Made by a program: the position numbers and the translations under genes | Part shown: in pieces, positions 17,503-26,518 of the stretch | Position numbering within the stretch: position 1 is the first letter of the stretch | How the letters are laid out: each line of letters begins with the position of its first letter | The notes under the pieces: model-generated | What the model saw: only the letters and a program-made list of their open reading frames with translations | Databases searched by the model: none | What the model was told of the DNA's origin: nothing | Source: Bacteroidota bacterium | GTDB taxonomy: Bacteria; Bacteroidota; Bacteroidia; Chitinophagales; Chitinophagaceae | Length of the DNA: 64,000 bases | Assembly (NCBI GenBank): GCA_023416995.1 | Contig: JAEZGI010000057.1 | Coordinates: 1-64,000 of the forward strand | Direction of reading: 5' to 3'

Positions 17503-19251
17503 ATGGAAAAACTACTACGAGTGCTGCTGGTCACAACTCTTATCACCATCGCGGGTTCCTTATCCGCGCAGCAAAAAACATACTGTAACCCGATCAACAT
17601 AGATTACGGTTTTACACCGATTCCAAATTTCAGTGAGCAGGGCAGACATCGGGCCACTGCCGACCCGGTTATCACTCTTTTTAAAGGTGATTATTATCTT
17701 TTTTCAACAAACCAATGGGGTTATTGGTGGAGCGAAGACATGCTGAACTGGAACTTTGTTCCCCGCAAATTTCTCAAACCGTATCATAAAGTTTACGATG
17801 AGTTGTGTGCACCGGCTACGCTTGTTCTGGGTGATACGTTGCTTGTTATAGGTTCCACCCATGAAAAAACGTTTCCGCTATGGATGAGCACCAATCCCAG
17901 AAAAGACGATTGGAAAGAAGCCGTGGACTCATTCCAGGCCGGCGCCTGGGATCCGGCATTTTTCCTGGATGATGACCAGCGTCTCTACCTGTATTATGGT
18001 TCAAGCAACACCTACCCGATGTATGGGATGGAGATAGACCGCAAAACACAGCAGCCAAAAACTGAAAAAATTCCCATGATCGGGCTGAACGACAGTATTC
18101 ATGGTTGGGAACGATTTGGTGAACATGCAGACAACACTTTTCTCAAACCATTTATGGAAGGTGCCTGGATGAATAAACACAATGGCAAATATTACCTGCA
18201 ATATGGCGCGCCGGGCACTGAGTTCAGTGGTTATGGAGATGGCGTGTATATTGGTGATAAACCGCTGGGGCCGTTTCGTTATCAGTCTCATAATCCATTC
18301 AGCTACAAACCGGGTGGATTTGCCAGGGGTGCCGGACACGGTGCAACCTACCAGGACAAGGCTGGCAACTGGTGGCATGTTTCCACAATAGTCATCGGCG
18401 TAAAAAACAATTTTGAAAGAAGAATCGGTATCTGGCCGGCGGGGTTCGATAAAGATGATATCCTCTATTGTAATACAGCTTTTGGTGATTACCCGCATTA
18501 CCTCCCCGACGGTAAAGCGGATCATACCAGGAGCCGGTTTACCGGTTGGATGCTGCTCAACTATAACAAGCCTGTAACCGTTTCGGGTACACATGGTGGT
18601 TATGCTCCGAATTTTGCAGTTGATGAAGACATCAAAACTTATTGGAGCGCTCCATCGGGCAAAACCGGTGAATGGCTTTCAAGTGATTTGGGAGCCATCA
18701 GTGATGTGTACGCGATCCAGGTAAATTATGCCGACCAGGATGCGGAGCATCTGGGAAAAATTCCTGATCTGTATCACCAATACAGGATATCTGCTTCCGC
18801 AGATGGTAAACAATGGCAGGTGGTGGTAGATAAAAGCCGCAACAGGAAAGATGTACCGCATGATTATATCGAATTATCCCGGCCGGTACGTGCGCGTTAT
18901 TTGCGGATCGACAATATTCACGCTGCAAGCGGCAAGTTTGCACTTAGTGGTTTCCGGGTTTTTGGCAAAGCAAACAAACCGGTACCCGATACGGTGCAAC
19001 ATTTTATTGCGCTTCGTGGTGATAGTGAACGGCGAAACGCATGGTTGAAATGGCAGGTAAATGATGCTGCAACGGGATATAATATTTACACGGGAACTGC
19101 ACCTGATAAATTATACAATGCAATAATGGTGTATGGTGCAAACGAATATTATTTCACCGGCATGGATCGCGATGTGCCTTATTACTTCCAGATAGAAGCG
19201 TTTAATGAAGGTGGTATCGGTAAACGCACTTCGGTTATTAAGGTGGAGTGA
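17503..19251 (+). CDS. Exported GH43 glycoside hydrolase with F5/8 type C (discoidin) and Fn3-like domains
   Basis: A 582-residue exported enzyme with a signal peptide ending at SLSAQQ. The GH43 five-blade propeller spans about residues 25-340. It has the catalytic-base context HRATADPVI, the transition-state Asp context GAWDPAFFLDDD, and a likely acid Glu in KPFMEGAWM. A discoidin/CBM32-like domain follows (VDEDIKTYWSAPSGKTGEWL, YLRIDNIHA), then an Fn3-like tail (WLKWQVNDAATGYNIYTG). GH43 enzymes act on arabinan, xylan or galactan side chains. No SusC/SusD pair is nearby, so this is an isolated enzyme. Confidence 0.9.
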   Translation: MEKLLRVLLVTTLITIAGSLSAQQKTYCNPINIDYGFTPIPNFSEQGRHRATADPVITLFKGDYYLFSTNQWGYWWSEDMLNWNFVPRKFLKPYHKVYDELCAPATLVLGDTLLVIGSTHEKTFPLWMSTNPRKDDWKEAVDSFQAGAWDPAFFLDDDQRLYLYYGSSNTYPMYGMEIDRKTQQPKTEKIPMIGLNDSIHGWERFGEHADNTFLKPFMEGAWMNKHNGKYYLQYGAPGTEFSGYGDGVYIGDKPLGPFRYQSHNPFSYKPGGFARGAGHGATYQDKAGNWWHVSTIVIGVKNNFERRIGIWPAGFDKDDILYCNTAFGDYPHYLPDGKADHTRSRFTGWMLLNYNKPVTVSGTHGGYAPNFAVDEDIKTYWSAPSGKTGEWLSSDLGAISDVYAIQVNYADQDAEHLGKIPDLYHQYRISASADGKQWQVVVDKSRNRKDVPHDYIELSRPVRARYLRIDNIHAASGKFALSGFRVFGKANKPVPDTVQHFIALRGDSERRNAWLKWQVNDAATGYNIYTGTAPDKLYNAIMVYGANEYYFTGMDRDVPYYFQIEAFNEGGIGKRTSVIKVE

Positions 19252-19266
19252 TACCTGGTAAGTTAT

Positions 19267-19794
19267 CTATTGTCTGCGGGGCGAATGTTTGGATGCATGG
19301 TAAGCTGCATAATGTTTTCGCCGGTCAACCAGGTATATATAAAACCCAATGGCAGCGCCCATTGTGTTAAGCATCAGGTCGTCAACATCAAAACTTCCGA
19401 GTACGAAAATAAGTTGGAGCAATTCGAAGGCGGCACTAAGCATGAAAGCTGCCATCAAAGTTTTCAACAGGGTCGCATACTGACGGAACAGTATGGGCAC
19501 AAGAATGCCGAATGGTATAAAACCCAGAATATTGCCAAGCACATTGCCGACAATATCACGCATCGATAATTTCGATTTGATAAAAAGCATGATAGTGGTG
19601 AAGGGAACCAGGTTCGCGCGCCTGAAATTGGCCTTAATCATGTCCAGATCATAATTGTAAAAAAAATGCTGCAGGTAATATCCGGGTGGTCGCTTGAACA
19701 ATACCATTTTGATCAGTATGCACGCGTACATTCCAAAGACGAGCCAGGTGAGTGTTCTGAAATTAAAATTGAAATTTGCGGCCTTACGCTTCAT
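19267..19794 (-). CDS. VanZ family membrane protein
   Basis: A 175-residue integral membrane protein with the VanZ signature VGNVLGNILGFIPFGILVPI and about four transmembrane helices (LVFGMYACILIKMVLF, LKTLMAAFMLSAAFELLQLI, NTMGAAIGFYIYL). The acidic loop FDVDDLMLNTMGA is typical. VanZ-like proteins are linked to low-level teicoplanin resistance in Gram-positives, but most homologues have no known role. It is convergent with GH43. Confidence 0.9.
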   Translation of the reverse strand: MKRKAANFNFNFRTLTWLVFGMYACILIKMVLFKRPPGYYLQHFFYNYDLDMIKANFRRANLVPFTTIMLFIKSKLSMRDIVGNVLGNILGFIPFGILVPILFRQYATLLKTLMAAFMLSAAFELLQLIFVLGSFDVDDLMLNTMGAAIGFYIYLVDRRKHYAAYHASKHSPRRQ

Positions 19795-19863
19795 GATAGG
19801 GCATGTGAAATTTTAAAAAACACGCTGTTATCAAAAAAGGGATCAGATGTATCCGCAATATAA

Positions 19864-20886
19864 TCACTCCGTCCTGTCCTGCGCCCTTTTTTTCTTTAAC
19901 ACTCCGGGTGAATAGCCATGGTGTTTTTTAAAGATTTCGATAAAGTTGCTCACTTTGCCATAACCAAGTCTTTCGGCAGTTTCATTAACATTAAGCGTGT
20001 TTTCTATCATGAGTTGCCTGGCCAGGTCCATTTTTTTTTCGAGATAATATTCGTAAATGCTTTTACCAAACATTGCTTTAAAGTGGCGTTTGAAGGTGGA
20101 TTCGCTCAACGACACCATTTTGGCGATGGACTCAAGACTGGGCAGGTTTTTCTGCAGATGCGCAAGCAGAATGTTTTCTGCTTCCATGATTTTTTCAAAA
20201 TGTATATCGCGCAACGAGATGGCCGGCGCGGGCTGACGACTGAAAATCTTTTTAAAGAAAGCATTTACCAGTGCCGACACCTTTTCATTGATCGCCTGCA
20301 GATCGGGTTTCTCATCCACCAACAGCGCAAACAATTCGTTCAACAATTGATTAACGGGAGCTGAGCAGATATCGGTCAGCACAAATGGGGCATCTGTTTT
20401 TATGGTGCGTTCCCAGAAGTCGGGAAAAGGAAGTGATTTTTTTTCAAATTCATCCCGCAACCATTCGGGATCAATGCTGCAATCTATCACCTGGAGCGGA
20501 TGAAGTGCAGCCAGTTCAAAATCGTACGCGACATCATCTCCCAGCAGATAACAAACCCTTGTATCAAACTGCGTGAACTGGGTATGTGTGCTGATGGTCT
20601 TTAACTGGCAATGTTGAGGTGTAAGTATATATACAAGGTTGAAGCCTTTGGCCACCGAGGCTGATGCCGCATGTTTGAATACACGTGTCGGCTGGTTGAG
20701 TATGGCGTTCCATAGTCGCACCACAATACCAGGAGCTGGTTGAATTTTGCGAATAAACCCCCTTCCGAGCGTGGGGTTGAGATTAATAGTATTGGGCTCC
20801 GACAGTTCTCCATTTATTGAACGGGCAAACTGTTCGAATGAATGATCAGAATTCAATCGCCTGATATGTGCCTGATATTCTGCCAT
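19864..20886 (-). CDS. AraC family transcriptional regulator
   Basis: A 340-residue regulator. Residues 1-230 form a sensor-like N-terminal domain (GRGFIRKIQPAPGIVVRLWN) with no recognised ligand site. The C-terminal 100 residues are a double helix-turn-helix of AraC type (LPSLESIAKMVSLSESTFKR, FGKSIYEYYLEKKMDLARQL, VNETAERLGYGKVSNFIEIFKKHHGYSPG). It is transcribed divergently from the M48 protease across 222 bases that contain an FNR-like palindrome. Confidence 0.93.
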   Translation of the reverse strand: MAEYQAHIRRLNSDHSFEQFARSINGELSEPNTINLNPTLGRGFIRKIQPAPGIVVRLWNAILNQPTRVFKHAASASVAKGFNLVYILTPQHCQLKTISTHTQFTQFDTRVCYLLGDDVAYDFELAALHPLQVIDCSIDPEWLRDEFEKKSLPFPDFWERTIKTDAPFVLTDICSAPVNQLLNELFALLVDEKPDLQAINEKVSALVNAFFKKIFSRQPAPAISLRDIHFEKIMEAENILLAHLQKNLPSLESIAKMVSLSESTFKRHFKAMFGKSIYEYYLEKKMDLARQLMIENTLNVNETAERLGYGKVSNFIEIFKKHHGYSPGVLKKKRAQDRTE

Positions 20887-21003
20887 AATTTCATCAATGA
20901 TGAATTACTTTCATTACTGGCCAAGCCTTAATCAATTATACCCGAAATGTCAGTGAAATAAAGGATAGTGGAGATGAACCGGACACAATGATAGTGAATT
21001 TTC

Positions 21004-21017
21004 TTGATCTGCATCAA
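21004..21017. promoter_or_regulatory. FNR/CRP-type palindrome
   Basis: TTGATCTGCATCAA is a perfect match to the TTGATnnnnATCAA consensus of FNR-type regulators. It sits in the divergent region, 117 bases from the AraC start and 91 bases before the M48 ATG. The match is exact, but the regulator in this organism is unknown. Confidence 0.4.
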
Positions 21018-21108
21018 ATCGTATATAAAGGAAGGGCGGATTTTTTATCTGATATGTTATTAATTGTTTGGGCCAGGTAGTACATTCGCTAAAACCACTA
21101 CCGGCAAT

Positions 21109-22215
21109 ATGGCCAGAACCTACAGGGCGATCTATTACGATGCGTTCAATTATTTTTATGACGCCACCATTTATGTGAGCGAGGTTACATTAACTGTAAG
21201 ATTTACCAATGAAAAAGGCGAAGTGGTTGACCGCCATTGGCTGGGTGATGATATCGTATCACTGGAAGTGGGGGAGCTGCAATCAACGCTGATTTATAAA
21301 AATGAAACCGGCAAACCGGAGCGGTTGGTAATCAGGGATCCAGAGTTGGTTGCCGCCATACGTCATCATTTTCGCCGTCACCGGTTTGCGGGGAATAAGA
21401 TGCCCGGTGTGCTTCACAAAACACGTTACCGATTACTTACAGCGCTGTTGCTGATTGTTGTACTTTTTGTAAGTATCTACCTGCTTGTGGTACCCTGGCT
21501 GGGCGAGAAAATAGCAGTTAGCTTTTCAAAGGAAAAAGAAATCAGTCTTGGCAATTCGATGTATCATTCGATGATTGAAGGGGCCCCGATTGATACTGGC
21601 CGTTCCAGGATTATAAACCGTTTTTTTGATGAACTGAATTTCCCGGTTGATTACCCTATAGAAATTGCGATAGTGAAATCGCCTGAAGTCAATGCGTTTG
21701 CGGTACCAGGTGGACATATCGTTGTTTACGAAGGCATACTTGAGACCATGAAAACTCCCGAACAACTTGCAGCATTGTTGGGTCATGAAGCTTCGCATAT
21801 TCAAAAAAGACATTCACTCCGGAACATATTCCGGAGCATGGCGCGGAAGATTTTCCTGCTGATGATCTTCGGAGGTGACGCCGGTATCGCGGGCTATCTT
21901 GCCGACCGGGCAGATGACCTTAAGGGCCTGGAATATTCGCGGGAACTGGAGACCGAAGCAGATGATCATGGTATGCAAATGATGTACGACGCCGGGCTCG
22001 ACCTGAAAGGTATGCTGCTATTAATGGAACAACTTCAGCGTTCCGCAGAAGGCAAAGAACCCTCATCTTTGCTAAGTACCCACCCGGTGTTTGAAAGTCG
22101 TATCTCGAATATTAAGTCTTATATCAACCGCCAGCCGCAGGAGGTGGTGCCACGACCAGTACTTGCGAACCTTTTTCATTCGTTGTTTGAAAATCCTGCA
22201 GCAAATTCTTATTGA
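21109..22215 (+). CDS. M48 family zinc metalloprotease with N-terminal PH-like domain
   Basis: A 368-residue membrane protease. Residues 1-100 form a soluble beta-rich domain (VRFTNEKGEVVDRHWLGDD). One transmembrane helix spans about 108-129. The M48 catalytic domain has HEASH at 226-230 and a third zinc ligand in the later helix (ELETEADDHG). The NAFAVPGGHIVVYEGIL strand is typical of M48. ATG 21109 is preferred over TTG 21064. It probably removes damaged envelope proteins. It is convergent with the bestrophin gene. Confidence 0.92.
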   Translation: MARTYRAIYYDAFNYFYDATIYVSEVTLTVRFTNEKGEVVDRHWLGDDIVSLEVGELQSTLIYKNETGKPERLVIRDPELVAAIRHHFRRHRFAGNKMPGVLHKTRYRLLTALLLIVVLFVSIYLLVVPWLGEKIAVSFSKEKEISLGNSMYHSMIEGAPIDTGRSRIINRFFDELNFPVDYPIEIAIVKSPEVNAFAVPGGHIVVYEGILETMKTPEQLAALLGHEASHIQKRHSLRNIFRSMARKIFLLMIFGGDAGIAGYLADRADDLKGLEYSRELETEADDHGMQMMYDAGLDLKGMLLLMEQLQRSAEGKEPSSLLSTHPVFESRISNIKSYINRQPQEVVPRPVLANLFHSLFENPAANSY

Positions 22216-22221
22216 TTCTTT

Positions 22222-23097
22222 TTATAGCAATTCGCCAACATGTTTCCGGATATTGATCGCCATCTTTTCAGTGGGCAGATCATTAGCGTCTCCTCCAAAC
22301 GGATCCTCGATTTCTTCAGCAATAAGCTCAAGCGTCGCGAGCACATAGAAGATGAGTCCAACCACGGGGATAGCAAGATAGCCTAAGGAGAACACAAGAC
22401 TGAAAGGCAGGGTCATCACATAAATAAAGATGAAACGTTTTAAGAAGGTGCTATACGAAAACGGTATGGGTGTGTTTTTAATTCTTTCACATGCGCCGCA
22501 AACATTGGTTAAGGTTTCCAGTTCATGGTTGAGAATAATAAGTTGGTCACCCTTTATAACGCCATCGAGATAAAGCCGGTTTACTCTTGCAAGTAAAACT
22601 GCTGCTACCTGGTTCGGTACATGTTTGTTATTGTCGAGATGTGAAAATTCAGGATGTTCTTTTTCATCCAGTGCCAGACGTGTTTGTTCGGAATTCAGGT
22701 GATGCGCCAATACTGAGGCATACATCGGGATGATCTTTTTAAAAAACTTCCTGTTTGATTGATCTTCGCTGTCAAGAATTGCATTCATTTTTATCGCCAG
22801 GTTGCGGCTGCTGTTCACTAAGGTTCCCCAGAGTTTTCGTCCTTCCCACCACCTGTCGTAAGCGGTATTTGTGCGGAACACCAGCAGCATTGAGATCGCA
22901 AAACTCAACAATGTATGCATGATGGTGATGTTACTTACGAAACTGTTTTTTGCGAGTCTGAAATACTCCAGTTCCAGGTAGGCAATCAACCAACAGTATA
23001 AGGCAATGCCAACGATCGGTTTGTACAGCTTCTTCAGGGTATCGGCCCGGTCTATACGGAATAACGAATACCAGTCTTTCGGATTATAAGTCTTCAT
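22222..23097 (-). CDS. Bestrophin family anion channel
   Basis: A 291-residue membrane protein of the bestrophin/UPF0187 family. The N-terminus (KDWYSLFRIDRADTLKKLYK) is followed by four transmembrane regions, including LSFAISMLLVFRTNTAYDRWWEGRKLWG. That stretch holds the conserved NTAYDRWWEGR motif. The tail has EEIEDPFGGDANDLP, the characteristic C-terminal acidic motif. It starts 13 bases after the stop of the upstream S9 peptidase. Confidence 0.94.
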   Translation of the reverse strand: MKTYNPKDWYSLFRIDRADTLKKLYKPIVGIALYCWLIAYLELEYFRLAKNSFVSNITIMHTLLSFAISMLLVFRTNTAYDRWWEGRKLWGTLVNSSRNLAIKMNAILDSEDQSNRKFFKKIIPMYASVLAHHLNSEQTRLALDEKEHPEFSHLDNNKHVPNQVAAVLLARVNRLYLDGVIKGDQLIILNHELETLTNVCGACERIKNTPIPFSYSTFLKRFIFIYVMTLPFSLVFSLGYLAIPVVGLIFYVLATLELIAEEIEDPFGGDANDLPTEKMAINIRKHVGELL

Positions 23098-23110
23098 AAA
23101 ACATCACTCT

Positions 23111-25891
23111 TCAAAATCCCTGCTTTGGTTGGGCCGGTTTTTCTTTTTCTTTCATTTTTTGTTGGTAACTCACGCCTTCAGTGATCCATTTTGCTGCTGG
23201 CTTTTGCAACAGGTAATGATCAAAAAATTCCTTTTGTCTTTTCTGGTAATCTATCTGGTTTTCCTTTTTGGCAAGCCCATGATTTTCGTCTGCATATACC
23301 AGCATCACATGTGGTTTCTCCATACGTCGCATGGTACCATACATTTCGATGCCCTGGTGCCAGTCAACCGCGCCGTCTTTATCACCAAAGGCTACCAACA
23401 ACGGTGCCTTTATACGGGCAGCATTAAACATCGGAGAGTTGCGCATGTGTTCTTCGAGCCTGTCGTACCAGGGTCCGTCAAAACGGCCCTGGCTTGTTTC
23501 AAAGATCTTTTGATCGGGTGAACCTGAGTTCCAGTATATAGACATTGACATACTCACAAGGTCGGTAAGTGGTGCGCCTGCACAGGCTGCTTTAAAAATA
23601 TCGGTCTGCGTTATGATATACGAGGTTTGGTAGGCACCCCAGCTATGACCCATAAGACCAACCTTAGCGGTGTCGATCATTCCGGTTTTAAGAACTTCCT
23701 GCACTGCGGGTATAACACAGTTCACTGCACTTGTTCCCGGCTCGTTGATATCGTAAATAATATCCGGTCTGAACACAAAATAGCCGGCTGTTGTAAAATT
23801 TGTGGTATTATAAGCACTTCTTTCTGAGGGATTGCTATACATATGGACAGTGTTTGACAGTGTCTCATAGATATATACAATCATTGGGTACTTTTTACCT
23901 GGTTCGTAATTGGCGGGATAAAACAAAGCTCCCTGCATTGGCTTTCCCTTTGCATTTTTGAAATTTACCAGCTCGCTTTTACCCCATTTATAGTTTTCCT
24001 GCTGCGGATTGGTACTTACCAGTTTGTTGTTGGAGGAAAAATTCGCGGTCGCATATAACTCAGGCGATACATCATAACGTTGTTTCACGTATAAAAAAGC
24101 ATCAGCATCTTTTGCTTTAACCAGCCTGTTTACCATCTGGTTTTCGAAGATGAGTGGTGTTACTTTGCCTTTTTCATAACGTGCATAACCAGAGTATTTA
24201 CTGGTATCACCGTATGCAGAAAAATACAGTGCTTTCGAGTTGTCGAGCCAGGGATTTTCAAAGTCAAGCCTGTTCATGCGGTATATAACCCTGTTCTCTT
24301 TTCCATTGGTCAGTTTCCTCGCACCTTTGCCATCTGGTTTAATGGCCCAGATATCGTATTCATCGTAAACAAACAGTTCTTTATCGCCTTTTGTCCAGCC
24401 ACCCATTCCAAATGGTGGTTTCGTGGCAGGATGATCATCACGGGTGTTCCAGAATACTGAGTTGATATTGCCGGTGACATTCAATGACTCGCCGGTGCGA
24501 GTGTTTGTAACCCACCAGTTTTTGTCTTTGAACCAGGCGAGGTATTTGCCATCCGGTGATGATTGCGGTGATGTATAAAACCCATCCTGCGCGCGTTCCA
24601 GTAACAATTTCTTTTGACCGGTGGTCGCATTTACAAGGTAGAAGTCTGCATAATCTTCTTTAAATGCTGGTTTGTATTTCTCTTTTGTTGAGATTACAAC
24701 AAACTCACGGTCACCAGTAATCGAAGCGGCTGGCACAGTGTCGGATGCAATTTGAAGAAATTTATCGGAACCCATATTCCAGACGGCCAGCAGGCTTTGT
24801 TCTTTGTCGCGGTTATAGGTAACTTTTTGACGGGGTTGGATCTCGGGATCTTTCCAATGCCAGATATCCACTCCAGCGGTTTTGTCGCCTGGTTTGGAAT
24901 TCGCAGCTATTACTGCAGAGTCTGCTGTCTTTGATTTAGTGCTATCCTTTGCTTTATTGTTTTTTACCGGTTTTGCGGTCCATTCCCTGAGTCCAAAAAA
25001 TATCCTGTTGAAGTCATCACTGAGGGTGAGGGATGTTGCTGAGTAAATCCTGGTGTTTGCCGGAAAATCTTTTCTCGATGATGGATTGAAGATTTTGATA
25101 CCCGGAGATTTGGAATTATTAGCGTACACATACAACATGGCCGCTTCTTCTTCATAAGCCGTGTCGGAGTAGATTTTATAAAAAGCCAGTCCGTCGCCTT
25201 CTTTCTGCCATTGCAGACCAGTGAAACGAAGTGTGTCACTGGCCAGAACTTTTAAAACCGAAGTTTTTAAATTATACAATTCAACACTGTTACCGGCTTT
25301 GTTAGTGGTTTCAACGATATACGCGAGTTGGTCGCTGTTTTTGTTGAATGCATAGCTGGTAACGTTACCAATTGTTCTTGAGGAGCTGTCAGTAAGATTT
25401 CGCACCAATAATACGTTCCCTTTTTCTTTGCTGTCTTTTGGCGGGGTTAACGAGATCGCCATAAACTTTCCGTTTCTTGAAAACTGGAACCTCGCTACAT
25501 TTTCGAACACCTGGATTTTACCGGTTTGCAGGTTAAGCAACCCCATCTTATTATTTTCGACGGGTTTATTAAGCTCACGTAATTTTTCTGCTTCTTTATA
25601 AGGCAGTCCAATGCTGTAAGCAACCCATTGATTATCGCCACTGAAATCGGGGAGCGATGCAAAGGCAAGTTTGTGTGTTTTACCGGTGTTGCGGTTTAGC
25701 AGGTAGGTTGTGTCGTTATCCTGTTCAACCGTTATCCGCCAGGCGGCCCAGCTTCCATCGGGTGATAAAGCTGTAGCATTAAGCGATTGCCATTTCCCAT
25801 AATCAGCAGGGGTGAGATCTTTTTTTTGTGCAATGGCAGAAGTGCATAAAAATGCCAGGCACACAACGAGGATGGTTATGCGGTTATGCAT
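23111..25891 (-). CDS. S9 family prolyl-oligopeptidase-like exported peptidase
   Basis: A 926-residue exported serine peptidase with a signal peptide (MHNRITILVVCLAFLCTSAIAQ). An N-terminal propeller of about 600 residues contains a Lys/Ser/Asp-rich loop (KNNKAKDSTKSKTADSA). The catalytic domain has Ser750 in GHSWGAYQ, an Asp near 837-839 in FGDKDGAVDW and His871 in ENHGL. It is larger than the S9 peptidase at 11640 and only distantly related. It sits 13 bases upstream of bestrophin, perhaps co-transcribed. Confidence 0.92.
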   Translation of the reverse strand: MHNRITILVVCLAFLCTSAIAQKKDLTPADYGKWQSLNATALSPDGSWAAWRITVEQDNDTTYLLNRNTGKTHKLAFASLPDFSGDNQWVAYSIGLPYKEAEKLRELNKPVENNKMGLLNLQTGKIQVFENVARFQFSRNGKFMAISLTPPKDSKEKGNVLLVRNLTDSSSRTIGNVTSYAFNKNSDQLAYIVETTNKAGNSVELYNLKTSVLKVLASDTLRFTGLQWQKEGDGLAFYKIYSDTAYEEEAAMLYVYANNSKSPGIKIFNPSSRKDFPANTRIYSATSLTLSDDFNRIFFGLREWTAKPVKNNKAKDSTKSKTADSAVIAANSKPGDKTAGVDIWHWKDPEIQPRQKVTYNRDKEQSLLAVWNMGSDKFLQIASDTVPAASITGDREFVVISTKEKYKPAFKEDYADFYLVNATTGQKKLLLERAQDGFYTSPQSSPDGKYLAWFKDKNWWVTNTRTGESLNVTGNINSVFWNTRDDHPATKPPFGMGGWTKGDKELFVYDEYDIWAIKPDGKGARKLTNGKENRVIYRMNRLDFENPWLDNSKALYFSAYGDTSKYSGYARYEKGKVTPLIFENQMVNRLVKAKDADAFLYVKQRYDVSPELYATANFSSNNKLVSTNPQQENYKWGKSELVNFKNAKGKPMQGALFYPANYEPGKKYPMIVYIYETLSNTVHMYSNPSERSAYNTTNFTTAGYFVFRPDIIYDINEPGTSAVNCVIPAVQEVLKTGMIDTAKVGLMGHSWGAYQTSYIITQTDIFKAACAGAPLTDLVSMSMSIYWNSGSPDQKIFETSQGRFDGPWYDRLEEHMRNSPMFNAARIKAPLLVAFGDKDGAVDWHQGIEMYGTMRRMEKPHVMLVYADENHGLAKKENQIDYQKRQKEFFDHYLLQKPAAKWITEGVSYQQKMKEKEKPAQPKQGF

Positions 25892-25919
25892 ATAAGCGGG
25901 TTTGATTTGATGTTTGATA

Positions 25920-26462
25920 TCAGGAATCGCGATGTTCTATCAACTGTATTTCACAAGCGATCTTAACCTCTTCGCCAACCAGTACACCACCGGCTTCGGT
26001 AACAACGTTCCATACAAGACCAAAATCTTTGCGTGGCACTTTACCATTGACTGTAAAACCAGCTTTTGTATTACCCCATGGATCTTTAATGACTCCACCG
26101 AATTCAACGTCCAGGCGGATGTTTTTTGTGATTCCCTTTACGGTCAGGTCGCCGTACAGTTCATAAGATCCGTCGTTGTCAACTGATTCACAGCCTGTAC
26201 CAACAAAAGTGATTTCAGGATAAGCTGCAGCGTCGAAGAAATCGGGCCCCTTAAGATGTGCGTCACGATCGGCATTGCCGGTGGTTAATGAAGCAACCTT
26301 TGTTGTGAAGCTTACTTTCGCACGCATGAAATCTTCTTCTTCGGTTTCGATGTTTGCTTCGAAATCTTCGAAACTTCCTGTTACGGTGGTGATCATCATG
26401 TGTTTCACCTTAAATTGGATCTGCGTGTGAGCGGGATCAAGTACCCATCTTCTTGTTGCCAT
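25920..26462 (-). CDS. YceI family lipocalin-like protein
   Basis: A 180-residue YceI protein, a beta-barrel fold that binds polyisoprenoid-type lipids in characterised relatives. It has the family opening WVLDPAHTQIQFKVKHMMITTVTGSF, the middle ADRDAHLKGPDFFDAAAYPEITF and LTVKGITKNIRLDVEF. The protein begins MATRRW with no signal peptide, so it is the cytoplasmic variety. The start 26462 is the first ATG before the conserved WxxDPxH motif. A longer reading would run into the next gene upstream. Confidence 0.93.
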   Translation of the reverse strand: MATRRWVLDPAHTQIQFKVKHMMITTVTGSFEDFEANIETEEEDFMRAKVSFTTKVASLTTGNADRDAHLKGPDFFDAAAYPEITFVGTGCESVDNDGSYELYGDLTVKGITKNIRLDVEFGGVIKDPWGNTKAGFTVNGKVPRKDFGLVWNVVTEAGGVLVGEEVKIACEIQLIEHRDS

Positions 26463-26518
26463 GTTTGATTGGTTTGAAGTCTCAAGGTACTGAAAATATG
26501 AACCGCTAACTGTGGTGA

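Noticed and set aside
24081..24095. A sequence resembling half a parS site (TGTTTCACGT)
   Set aside because: Only the left arm of the known TGTTTCACGTGAAACA site is present. It lies inside the S9 peptidase coding sequence and 12 kb from parAB.
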